A DNA stretch of 64,000 bases from Desulfurivibrio sp. (GTDB taxonomy: Bacteria; Desulfobacterota; Desulfobulbia; Desulfobulbales; SURF-16), in NCBI GenBank assembly GCA_003605035.1, contig QZKJ01000103.1, forward strand, positions 31,217-95,216, read 5' to 3'. Under the pieces are notes generated by a model that saw only the letters and a program-made list of their open reading frames with translations, did no database searches and was not told the origin of the DNA. Below are positions 8,872-16,970 of this stretch, one piece after another (positions within the stretch are counted from its first letter, which is position 1; each line of letters starts with the position of its first letter). A program made the translations under genes and the position numbers.

Positions 8872-10188
8872 CTACCTCCTGGCTGTCAGGACAATTTCAA
8901 TGAGAGGGTCAAGAAAGAGGGAGCGGCCGATGACAAAAAAGATAATGGCCAGCAAGGCTGCGGCCGGCACGGTGATCAGCCAGGAGGCGAAGATTTTTTG
9001 GGTCACCGACCTGTTGATGCCGCCCAGACCGCGGGCCAGTCCGATACCCATGATGGCCCCCACCAGGGTATGGGTGGTGGAGACCGGCAGGCTGAGCCGG
9101 CTGCAGATCAGCACGGTGGCCGAGGTGGCAATATCGGCGGCCACGCCGCGGGAAGGGGTGATTTCGGTGATTTTGGTGCCCACGGTGGCCATGACCTTGT
9201 GGCCGAAGGTGGCGAGACCGACGACGATGCCCGTGCCGCCCATGATCAGGATGGGAAGGGGGACGCCGACCTTCATCTCCACGGTGCCGTTTCTGATGAT
9301 ATGGGCGATGGCGGCAAAGGGACCGATGGCGTTGGCCACATCGTTGGCGCCGTGGGCAAAGGCCACGGAACAGGAGCTGACAATGACCAGCGGCACGAAG
9401 ATCTTTTCCACTTCCTCCAGCTGTTTGGGGATGGGCAGGGTGTCTTTGCCCCTCAGGTGGCGGCTGATCCAGATTTTTGCAATAAGGGCGCAGATCAGGC
9501 CGAGGAACAGGGAGATAATGAAGGAAGTGGTGCCGGTGAGCCAGTGCAGACCGCTGATGATATGATTGAGGCCCTTGTAGATCGTGGCCAGGGTAATAAC
9601 GAAAACCAGTAAAAAGACAATGGGCGGGGCATAGATTTTGGCGGCCTCAGCCGGCTTTTCCTTGCCCAGGATTGAGGTGGTGATAAATTTAAAGAGGACA
9701 AAGGCCACCAGGCCGCCGGCCAGCGGCGAGATAAACCAGCTGGCCACGATCTGACTCATCTTGTTCCAGTTGACCGATTGCCAGCCGGCGGCAACAATGC
9801 CGAAACCTGCCACAGCGCCGACAATGGCGTGGGTGGTGGAAACCGGCATGCCCACCCAGGTGGCGAAATGCAGCCAGAAAGCGGCGCAGAGCAGGGCCGC
9901 TGTCATGCCGATAATGAGCAGGGCGGCGGCTTCTCCCTCACGCAGTTCGGGCAGGGCGGCAATCATGTCCGGGTTGACAATTCCCGTGCGGATGGTTTCC
10001 GTTACGCTGGCGCCGACCAGCACCGCCCCGGAAAACTCGCAGATGCCTGCCAGGATAATGGCGTTTCTGACGGACAGGGCCTGGGAACCAACGGCATCGG
10101 CCATGGAGTTGGCCACATCGTTGGCCCCGATCGTCCAGGCCATGTAAAAACCGATGAGCCCTGTGAAGACTAAAATAAAGACATCCAT
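8872..10188 (-). CDS. inorganic phosphate transporter, PiT family
   Basis: A 438-residue membrane protein with about ten to twelve hydrophobic segments and the two family half-repeats. Each carries the hallmark GANDVAN motif (IGANDVANSMADAVGS near residue 22; HGANDVANAIGPFA in the second half), and each half also has a PVSTTHA/TL motif. PiT proteins import Pi (or metal-phosphate) using the H+ or Na+ gradient. The DUF47 gene directly upstream on the same strand is the usual partner. Confidence 0.95.
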   Translation of the reverse strand: MDVFILVFTGLIGFYMAWTIGANDVANSMADAVGSQALSVRNAIILAGICEFSGAVLVGASVTETIRTGIVNPDMIAALPELREGEAAALLIIGMTAALLCAAFWLHFATWVGMPVSTTHAIVGAVAGFGIVAAGWQSVNWNKMSQIVASWFISPLAGGLVAFVLFKFITTSILGKEKPAEAAKIYAPPIVFLLVFVITLATIYKGLNHIISGLHWLTGTTSFIISLFLGLICALIAKIWISRHLRGKDTLPIPKQLEEVEKIFVPLVIVSSCSVAFAHGANDVANAIGPFAAIAHIIRNGTVEMKVGVPLPILIMGGTGIVVGLATFGHKVMATVGTKITEITPSRGVAADIATSATVLICSRLSLPVSTTHTLVGAIMGIGLARGLGGINRSVTQKIFASWLITVPAAALLAIIFFVIGRSLFLDPLIEIVLTARR

Positions 10189-10270
10189 GGTTAAACCTTG
10201 TTGCTATGTCTGACGAACCATTACGTTGTCTTGACAAGAAATCCGCTGGTGACCGGATGACAACAGCCTG

Positions 10271-10942
10271 TTATTTGACAATCATCGCCCGCAGAAAATC
10301 GCCGGCGTTTTCCGCTTCATTGGCGATGGCGCCGATCTTGAGCAGCATTTTCTCATAAAAGATGATATCAAAGGTGCTGATCTTGTCCTCCAGCTGATAG
10401 ATATCGATGCTCAGTGAGCGGGCCAGCCTGTCGGCCTTCCATTCTTCTTCGCCAAGGCCCTGGATGAGAGCGAGCACCTGCCGCGCCTCGGCGCCGCCGA
10501 AGGAGGCCTCGGCCAGGTTTTTGATTTCAACGGCTGCGGTGAGGAGGTTGCCGCTTACCTGGTACATCTGGTCAACCAGAGCAAAAAATTTGTCCTGCAC
10601 ATAGGGGTGCAGCCTGGTCTTGCGGATGCGGAGAATGACGGCAAAGTCCTGGGCGTAGTCAGCCATTTTTTCCTGACACTCGAGAAAACCGTCCAGCTCT
10701 TCCCGGTCCACCGGCAGAAAAAAACGGCGGGGAAGATCTTCGCGGATCTGGTGCTTGATCAGGTCAGCCTCATACTCGAGCTTGCTCACCCTGGCCTGCA
10801 GTTCATGGATAAGTTCGTAGTTTTCATAGACCAGGGCCTCCATGAGCGGCTTGATCATTTCCAGACACTCATGGACCTTTTTTGCGTGCTCAACAATGGG
10901 GCCGAAAGGGGATTTCTTAAACAGATTCTGAATGATTGCCAT
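10271..10942 (-). CDS. DUF47 / PhoU-like regulator of PiT transport
   Basis: A helical protein of about 223 residues of the TIGR00153/DUF47 family, which resembles PhoU and is almost always paired with a PiT transporter. Conserved stretches are [17 protein letters not shown] at the N-terminus and a central [15 protein letters not shown]. The start at 10942 is preferred over the in-frame ATG at 10951 because the AGGAG sequence abuts the upstream ATG but stands eight to nine bases from this one. The PiT gene follows after 82 bp. Confidence 0.92.
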   Translation of the reverse strand: MAIIQNLFKKSPFGPIVEHAKKVHECLEMIKPLMEALVYENYELIHELQARVSKLEYEADLIKHQIREDLPRRFFLPVDREELDGFLECQEKMADYAQDFAVILRIRKTRLHPYVQDKFFALVDQMYQVSGNLLTAAVEIKNLAEASFGGAEARQVLALIQGLGEEEWKADRLARSLSIDIYQLEDKISTFDIIFYEKMLLKIGAIANEAENAGDFLRAMIVK

Positions 10943-11064
10943 GCCTGTCATCTCCTGCCAGAGAGAAAAATATCAATTTACTAAAAAAAAGAACGAAAAT
11001 CAGGTATTGTTCGCGCATATTTCACGCGCTGCGCTGCTGCTGTCAACCTTGTGGACAACCTATC

Positions 11065-12366
11065 ATGAATTACTTGAAAAATCCAAGAAAGCAAACAGAT
11101 TTCTCTCTGCCGGTTTTTGGCGGGTTTGTACAGATCGATGTGCTGTCAGGTTCACCAGAGCACAATCTGGCCAGGGTAGGAGAGCTGCTCGAAAGCCTTG
11201 CCCCGCCCCCGGGAGCAGTGATCGTGCTGCCGGAACTCTGGTCAGCCGGCTTTTATTATGAGGGGCTTGCCGACCAGGCGGCGGTAACCGGGCAGATGCT
11301 TGCCGGGTTAACGGAGCTGGCCGGCCGTTACCGGATCTGCCTTGCCGGCTCGCTGCCTGAGAAGAGGGTTGCAGCGGGCCGGGTGAGCTACTGCAACACC
11401 CTTTATTTCACCGGACCTGACGGGGTGCTGGGCGCCTATCGCAAACAGCAGCTCTTTGCCCCCATGGCCGAGGAGCGTTATTTCGAGCCGGGCGATAGTC
11501 CGCTGCCAGTGGCCACGCCCCGGGGGCTGCTGGGCGGTCTGGTCTGCTTTGATCTGCGTTTTCCGGATCTGTCCTTGGGGCAAGCGGCCCGGGGGGCAGG
11601 GGTGCTGCTGGTGAGCGCCCAATGGCCAGCGGCAAGGCTCGGCCATTGGCGCATCCTGCTGCAGGCCCGGGCCATTGAAAACCAGCTTTTTATCATTGGC
11701 TGCAACCGCTGCGGCACCACCAGCGACACGGTTTTTGCCGGCCATTCCATGGTCATTGGCCCGGACGGTTCCATCCTTGCCGAGGCGGGGGAGGGCGAGG
11801 AGGGCGGCGGGGCGGCGCTTGACCTTTCTCTTCTTGCCGGGGTCAGAGCCGCTTTTCAGACCGCGGGCCTCACTCCGTACCGTTTTCCGGATCAGGACAA
11901 GATCTGCCCCCTGGAAGGACTGCTTGAGAAAGTCGCCTGTTACCGGCAGGCGGGCCGCAGAATGGTGTTCACCAACGGCTGCTTTGATATCCTGCACGAG
12001 GGTCATGTCACCTATCTGGAGGCGGCCCGGCGGGAGGGGGACTATCTGGTGGTCGGCTTAAACAGTGATGCCTCGATCCGGGCCATCAAGGGCCCTGACC
12101 GGCCGGTGAACAGTGAAACGAGCAGGGCCCGGCTGCTTGCCGCCCTCGGTTGCGTTGACCATGTGGTGCTGTTCGGCGAGGAGACGCCCCTGGGGCTCAT
12201 CACCGCCCTGCTGCCCGATGTGCTGATCAAGGGCGCGGACTGGCCGGTGGAGAAAATTGTCGGGGCAACGGAGGTGCTGGCAGCCGGCGGGCAGGTGAAA
12301 ACCATCGAGCTGGTCGGGGAATTTTCCACCACCGGCCTGATCAGGAAAATCAGAACCCTGCAGTAG
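11065..12366 (+). CDS. fusion of carbon-nitrogen hydrolase (nitrilase/omega-amidase-like) and D-glycero-beta-D-manno-heptose-1-phosphate adenylyltransferase
   Basis: One uninterrupted 433-residue frame holds two enzymes. Residues 20-270 form a nitrilase-superfamily amidase with the Glu-Lys-Cys triad: Glu57 (LPELWSAGF), Lys127 (YRKQQLFAP) and Cys161 ([12 protein letters not shown]). Residues 283-433 form an RfaE2/HldE-C-type cytidylyltransferase-fold domain with [18 protein letters not shown] (HxGH at 311-314) and a late GEFSTTGLI motif. The second domain normally activates heptose 1-phosphate to ADP-heptose for LPS inner core. No heptokinase (RfaE1) domain is attached. I know of no pathway reason to fuse these two, although omega-amidase-like enzymes can act as metabolite-repair enzymes. 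The start has only a weak ribosome site. Confidence 0.9.
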   Translation: MNYLKNPRKQTDFSLPVFGGFVQIDVLSGSPEHNLARVGELLESLAPPPGAVIVLPELWSAGFYYEGLADQAAVTGQMLAGLTELAGRYRICLAGSLPEKRVAAGRVSYCNTLYFTGPDGVLGAYRKQQLFAPMAEERYFEPGDSPLPVATPRGLLGGLVCFDLRFPDLSLGQAARGAGVLLVSAQWPAARLGHWRILLQARAIENQLFIIGCNRCGTTSDTVFAGHSMVIGPDGSILAEAGEGEEGGGAALDLSLLAGVRAAFQTAGLTPYRFPDQDKICPLEGLLEKVACYRQAGRRMVFTNGCFDILHEGHVTYLEAARREGDYLVVGLNSDASIRAIKGPDRPVNSETSRARLLAALGCVDHVVLFGEETPLGLITALLPDVLIKGADWPVEKIVGATEVLAAGGQVKTIELVGEFSTTGLIRKIRTLQ

Positions 12367-12372
12367 CTTGCC

Positions 12373-12873
12373 TTATTCCCCACAGCAGAGATCCTGCCAG
12401 CCGGGGACCAGGTCTTCGCTGGCGAGACCAAGCTCTCCGGCAAACTCCTGCAGGGTCAGCCGGCTGCAGTTGATACATGATTTTCCCCCGTGCCCTTTGA
12501 CGGAGCAGATCTCCTGCTCCAGGAATGAGAGCAGCGCTGCGGCAACCTTGCCGCGCACCTGACTGATATCCAGCTGTTCCGTGGCGGCAAAAAGCTTCAG
12601 GCGCTGCCAGTTGATGACGCTTCTCTGCAATCCGCGATAGATGCTTTTTTTTCTGTTCTCCGGCTGCAGGTCCCGCAGAATGATGGTCTGGTAGCGGTTG
12701 ATTACCGCCTTTTTCAGGGGAAAGCAGTCTTGTTTTTCCAACAGAAGGCCAGGTCCCTCCGGGTCGCTGCACAGATAGTACAGGGAGCCGTGCATCGCCA
12801 CTTCCGGCATCTCGCCGCCGGCATCCTCAATGATGAAAACTTCATCCTCCAGATATGTTTCCTTGCTGCTCAT
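12373..12873 (-). CDS. conserved-looking hypothetical protein with C-terminal cysteines
   Basis: A 166-residue soluble protein with no signal peptide or membrane segment. It has an acidic N-terminus, a basic middle (RDLQPENRKKSIYRGLQR) and cysteines at about 123, 133, 136, 163 and 164, including CINC, which could bind a metal. I do not recognise the family. The start at 12873 is chosen because AAGGA lies five bases upstream; a longer in-frame extension to 13011 runs into the neighbouring gene. The start region is tandemly duplicated (see the repeat at 12861-12894). Its 3' end converges with the nitrilase fusion gene. Confidence 0.65.
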   Translation of the reverse strand: MSSKETYLEDEVFIIEDAGGEMPEVAMHGSLYYLCSDPEGPGLLLEKQDCFPLKKAVINRYQTIILRDLQPENRKKSIYRGLQRSVINWQRLKLFAATEQLDISQVRGKVAAALLSFLEQEICSVKGHGGKSCINCSRLTLQEFAGELGLASEDLVPGWQDLCCGE

Positions 12874-12894
12874 GTTTCCTTGCTGCTCATGTTT
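12861..12894 (-). repeat. 17-bp tandem duplication of a ribosome site plus start codon
   Basis: Two perfect 17-bp copies (plus a partial third) each contain AAGGA and an ATG on the minus strand. The upstream ATG (12890) reads only six codons (MSSKET) and stops at a TGA that overlaps the downstream ATG (12873) as ATGA. The six residues repeat the first six residues of the main protein, so the duplication created a coupled minicistron. Confidence 0.85.
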
Positions 12895-12980
12895 CCTTGC
12901 TCGACTCCTAAGCGCCGCAACCCGGCGTATGGCCAGTTGTATAGCCGGTAATCGCGGTCCAGTCCAGGGAGTATTGTTTG

Positions 12981-14660
12981 TTACAGGCGCCAGGGCGAAG
13001 AACTCAGCCACCCGTTGAATTCATTTTCCGAAAGAGGTTTGCTGATATAGTAACCCTGGGCCAGATCACAGCCCATTTCCCCGAGCATGTCAAAGAGCTC
13101 TTTTGACTCCACCCCTTCGGCCACCGTGGTCAGCTTGAGATCACGGGCAGCTGCCAGCATGTGCTTTACCAGTGAGGTGTTGAGGGAGGAGGAAAAGAGA
13201 TTGACGATCAGGCTCTGGTCGATCTTGACGGCATCAACAGGCAGGGTCTGCAGATAGCTGGAAGCGGAGTAGCCGCTGCCGAAATCGTCAATGGAGATTT
13301 TGGTGCCGATGTTTTTCAGGGAGGTGAGCACTTCGGCCGCTGTTTTCATGTCCGTGATCAGTGAGCGTTCGGTGATCTCGATTTCCAGGTTGGCGGCATT
13401 GATGTTGAAAAGTTTGATCAAGTCGATCAGTTCCGCGATCAGGCCGCGATCCTGGATATTATGGGAAGTAAGGTTGAGGGACAGGGTCAGCTCATGGCCG
13501 GCGCTCTTCCAGTGCTGCAGTTGCCGGAGACCGGCTTTAACGGCAAACAGGGCAAGGGGATGGATGAGCCAGGTTTTTTCCGCTTCCGGCACAAAGAGTT
13601 CCGGCGATAGCAGACCGTACTGGGGATGCTGCCAGCGGATCAGGGCCTCGGCGCCGACAATTTTCCCGGTGGCAATGGCAACCTTGGGCTGCAGAAAGAG
13701 AATAAGCTCATCCGCCAGCAGGGCTTCCTTCATGGTGCCCAGCAGCGATAGCCTTTTCACGCTGCCGGTGTCAAAATTTTTGTTGTAGGCTGAGTAGAGC
13801 AGGTTCTGTTCCTCTGCAAAATGGGCGGCAATACTGGCTTTTTGAATCATTTCGTCCGGGCTTTCCCCGTTTTCTTCATTGCTGACCACGCCGACATGCA
13901 TATTGATGATGACCGGGATTTCCTCGAAATAAAAGGGATCTTTCAGATTATGGGTAACCTGGCGGCACAGGTCGAGGAAATGCTGGAGTTCAAGATCGTG
14001 GGCCGCTATGGCCAGAATGTTGTTCTGCAGTTTATAGAAGGTGGCCTGGGGCAGGGAGGTGCTGCGGAGCCGGTCGGCGATCTGCAGACAGAGGACATTG
14101 GCTGACCGGTAGCTCAGGGTGTCGATGATCTGCTGCAGGTTGCTGATGATGATCACGGCCAGCGCCACCGGGGCCCTGCTGTTTCCCGGCCGGTCCAGAA
14201 TCTGCCGCAGAAAAATCTGCAGGGACAGGTGATTGGGAAGGGCGGTCAGCGGGTCATGCAGTGACTGCTGCCGGGTCCGGTCTATCTGGTCGTTGAACCA
14301 CTGGGAGAACAGGCCGGTCAGGATGCCGGCAATCAGAAAGAAAAGGATGCGGAACAGCCAGTTGGTCGTCTCCTGGGGGATGTGCCGGGGCACATCCAGG
14401 GGCATATAGGGTCCGAGCAGCAGACCGGCGGCAAGGGCGGCAGTTATGCCGCCGGGAATCCTGAACACGGCGGCGGCGATGATGATGGGCACATACATCA
14501 GATGCAGCCAGGAAAAACTGGTGCCGCCGGTGTAATAAACAATGGCGGTGACCGCCGCCAACAGAAGCAGGATGGTGAAAATCACCCCGGCAGCTCTGGA
14601 GCCCGCCGGTTTCCTCCAGTTTTCAATCAGCGAGTGAAGGGGTAGTGATTCCGGGGGCAT
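12981..14660 (-). CDS. membrane-anchored EAL phosphodiesterase with degenerate GGDEF domain
   Basis: A 559-residue protein with about four N-terminal membrane segments (residues 22-120), a linker, a GGDEF-like domain (about 133-295) and an EAL domain (about 310-555). The GGDEF domain keeps the entry motif DPLTALPNHL but lacks a recognisable GG[DE]EF (the region reads NNILAIAAHDL), so it probably does not make c-di-GMP. The EAL domain keeps AEALIRWQHP, LTSHNI, IEITERSL, DDFGSGYS, VKIDQSL, VAEGVES and AQGYYISKP, so c-di-GMP hydrolysis is expected. The start codon follows AGGAACAG. It is transcribed away from the FlgO operon. Confidence 0.9.
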   Translation of the reverse strand: MPPESLPLHSLIENWRKPAGSRAAGVIFTILLLLAAVTAIVYYTGGTSFSWLHLMYVPIIIAAAVFRIPGGITAALAAGLLLGPYMPLDVPRHIPQETTNWLFRILFFLIAGILTGLFSQWFNDQIDRTRQQSLHDPLTALPNHLSLQIFLRQILDRPGNSRAPVALAVIIISNLQQIIDTLSYRSANVLCLQIADRLRSTSLPQATFYKLQNNILAIAAHDLELQHFLDLCRQVTHNLKDPFYFEEIPVIINMHVGVVSNEENGESPDEMIQKASIAAHFAEEQNLLYSAYNKNFDTGSVKRLSLLGTMKEALLADELILFLQPKVAIATGKIVGAEALIRWQHPQYGLLSPELFVPEAEKTWLIHPLALFAVKAGLRQLQHWKSAGHELTLSLNLTSHNIQDRGLIAELIDLIKLFNINAANLEIEITERSLITDMKTAAEVLTSLKNIGTKISIDDFGSGYSASSYLQTLPVDAVKIDQSLIVNLFSSSLNTSLVKHMLAAARDLKLTTVAEGVESKELFDMLGEMGCDLAQGYYISKPLSENEFNGWLSSSPWRL

Positions 14661-14884
14661 GGGCTGTTCCTGTTTGTGCTGACATGGTTAAAATTTCGGC
14701 GAACGATGATGCTTTGTTCATTTTTTATTAAAGGTACTGACTGGTTATACCGATGTTAGATTTTACAGGAAAAGAGAGAAACCGTCCAGGAATGATTCCC
14801 AGTTGCTGATATCCATGAGCTGACAGAAGAGCGTTTACCGTTCCCGCAGGCCGGGCAACAATTGATAAGGGGGGAGGGGAACAT

Positions 14885-15553
14885 ATGTCGTATATCAAAC
14901 CACTGCTGCTGTTTTTGGTTTTTTCCATGTTGGTATTGTGCGGGCAGGCCAGGTCGTTTCAGTCCGGTGAGGCGGGGATGTCCCCAGCCTACCTTGAGCC
15001 GGAAAGATTCCGCGTCGCTTCGGATGCCGATAAAAGCGAGGCTGACGAGCTGGTGCGGAAGATTCAGGCCATGGCGGACGACCTGATCGTCCTGCTTGCC
15101 GATCCTGATCCGCTAAATGGCACCCTGGCTGACGGACTGGTGGTCACTACCTTTGTGGATATCAACAATCTCTACAGAACCTCATCTTTCGGCCGCTATG
15201 TGGCCGGGCAGCTGATGAACGAAATGCAGCGCTGGGCCATTCGGGTCATTGATATGCGTAAGAGCCTCAGTGTGGTGGTACAGGAAAAAAGAGGCGAATT
15301 CGGCCTGTCCCGCAACCCGGAGGAGATCCCTTCCGCCCATGAGGCCCGCGCCATGCTCACCGGCACCTATCTGGTGGGGGAGAAGGAAATTATCGTCAAC
15401 GCCAGCATTGTCGATAACAGCCGGGGCGAACTCTTGTCCGGCACCACGGTTATTTTCCCGCGCAACGCGCTGGGCAACTGGATGCTGCGGGACAGCGCCT
15501 CTGCCAGGAAGCCGGCCGCCGGGGTGACTTACATGAAAAAACTTGAAATGTGA
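14885..15553 (+). CDS. FlgO-family outer-membrane/periplasmic protein (first copy)
   Basis: A 222-residue exported protein with an N-terminal signal segment. The FlgO-like domain (about residues 60-190) contains LADGLVVTTFVDINNLYRTSSFGRYVAGQLMNE in three short blocks, followed by IDMRKS and the LTGTYLVGEKEIIVNASIVD region. FlgO in Vibrio is an outer-membrane protein needed for flagellar stability; many homologues lie outside flagellar loci. A strong GGGGGGAGGGG ribosome site precedes the ATG. It heads an apparent operon of four genes ending at 19118. Confidence 0.82.
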   Translation: MSYIKPLLLFLVFSMLVLCGQARSFQSGEAGMSPAYLEPERFRVASDADKSEADELVRKIQAMADDLIVLLADPDPLNGTLADGLVVTTFVDINNLYRTSSFGRYVAGQLMNEMQRWAIRVIDMRKSLSVVVQEKRGEFGLSRNPEEIPSAHEARAMLTGTYLVGEKEIIVNASIVDNSRGELLSGTTVIFPRNALGNWMLRDSASARKPAAGVTYMKKLEM

Positions 15554-15611
15554 TGTGAAAACCTTTGTACTTTAAATTGGACACTCAGCATTCACGCAAA
15601 GGGGGAAACAG

Positions 15612-16358
15612 ATGAGGGCAATCATGATAAAAGTTGCGGTCTGCACGACTCTACTGGCGCTGCTCAACTTGGCGGCTGCGGCCGGGGTTTCGGCCAGTGA
15701 CGCGGGCGGTCAGCAGGAGACGGACATGTCTCCCTCCCCCCACGCCTTTGTCAAGATGGATGAAAATACCCAGGGCATGCAGGAAAACGGGCAGATGCCC
15801 GGCTCCCTCTCCAGATACCGGATTTATCAGTATATGCCGGAAAGTTCCCGTTCCCAGGCCACGGAAACCCAGCTCTCCGACATGTCCAAAGAGGTGGCGG
15901 GCAAGGTTTTTTACGAACTGCAGGAGGACGGGGAAAAGAATTATTCCGCCCGGGTTGCCGTGGTTGCCGCGGTCCCCTTGTCTGATCTCAAACGCGATAG
16001 CGAGTTCGGCCGGGTCATGGCCGAGTATCTGCTGACCGACCTGGCTGACCGCGGGCTGAAGGTTACCGAATTACGGCTTGGCAAGGAGATCAACATTCTT
16101 GCCCAGACCGGTGAGTTCATTCTGACCCAGAATATCGGCGAACTCGCCAATATTGCGCCCGAGCTGGATTATGTGGTGGTGTCGACCTTCAGCAATACCC
16201 GTAAAACCCTGATTATCCAGGGAAGACTGGTGAGCCTGCAGGATGGGCTGGTAAAATCATCCTGGCGCTATACCATGCCGCTGACCAGGGATCTGCTCGC
16301 CTTTTTTCAGGCAGGCGATCAACCATCGACTATTGCGGTCAGGGGAATGAACAACTGA
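15612..16358 (+). CDS. FlgO-like exported protein (second, diverged copy)
   Basis: A 248-residue protein with a signal peptide (hydrophobic to about residue 27). Its C-terminal half again shows the FlgO pattern (VAAVPLSDLKRDSEFGR, then AEYLLTDLADRGLKVTELR, then GELANIAPELDYVVVSTFS), but it carries a longer, Met/Gln-rich N-terminal linker. It starts 58 bp after the first FlgO-like gene and is probably in the same operon. Two adjacent divergent copies suggest a heteromeric outer-membrane assembly; this is inference. Confidence 0.75.
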   Translation: MRAIMIKVAVCTTLLALLNLAAAAGVSASDAGGQQETDMSPSPHAFVKMDENTQGMQENGQMPGSLSRYRIYQYMPESSRSQATETQLSDMSKEVAGKVFYELQEDGEKNYSARVAVVAAVPLSDLKRDSEFGRVMAEYLLTDLADRGLKVTELRLGKEINILAQTGEFILTQNIGELANIAPELDYVVVSTFSNTRKTLIIQGRLVSLQDGLVKSSWRYTMPLTRDLLAFFQAGDQPSTIAVRGMNN

Positions 16359-16413
16359 GACTGAGAGCTTGTTCGTAACGACTCTTGATTTGCCTGCCGG
16401 GGGAATGATCAAC

Positions 16414-16956
16414 ATGGAGACCTTGCACAAAAAACGAGCGGGATTTGCCGCCGCACTGCTGTTCCTGCTTTTGCTGTCCGCCCCCTTTGCTCCGCCGCTG
16501 CGGGCCATGGATGATGGCGCCGGTGAGATGATTGTCCGCGACGATGTCAAACGGATCAGCTACCAGCGCTATTCTAATCTGGCCGAGCTGGTCACCCTGA
16601 TCTGTGATGATGCCGGCGCCGTCTTTCAGGGATTTTACGGGCCGAAAGCGGTGGAGGTGTCCCCCTTTGCCGTGATCAGCGATTACCGTGTCTTTAAAAT
16701 GACCATGCTGGGCATGACCATGGCGGATCAGATGGCCGCCATGATCAACCGTGGACCGGCGGCGGACCTCGAAGCAGAAGATGAGTTCACCCAGAAGATG
16801 GACGGCGTCATTGAGGAGATGGATGGTTACCTGCGGGTGCATATCAGCGGCAGGAATCTGCTCGGGGAAGGGCGCTCTTATGTGGTGAATGTGGAGATGT
16901 CCGAACCTGTTTACCGGTTCTTACATTCGTATGTGGAAAGCGACAGGAAAAACTGA
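16414..16956 (+). CDS. exported protein of unknown function in the FlgO operon
   Basis: The protein has 180 residues from the ATG at 16414, which lies eight bases after GGGGGA; an ATG at 16405 and a TTG at 16369 are alternatives. A signal peptide ends near PPLRA, and the mature part is soluble, acidic and rich in methionine (MTMLGMTMADQMAAM). I recognise no domain. It begins 55 bp after the second FlgO-like gene and ends 14 bp before the FliM-motif repeat protein. Confidence 0.7.
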   Translation: METLHKKRAGFAAALLFLLLLSAPFAPPLRAMDDGAGEMIVRDDVKRISYQRYSNLAELVTLICDDAGAVFQGFYGPKAVEVSPFAVISDYRVFKMTMLGMTMADQMAAMINRGPAADLEAEDEFTQKMDGVIEEMDGYLRVHISGRNLLGEGRSYVVNVEMSEPVYRFLHSYVESDRKN

Positions 16957-16970
16957 CAAAGGGTCTGGTC

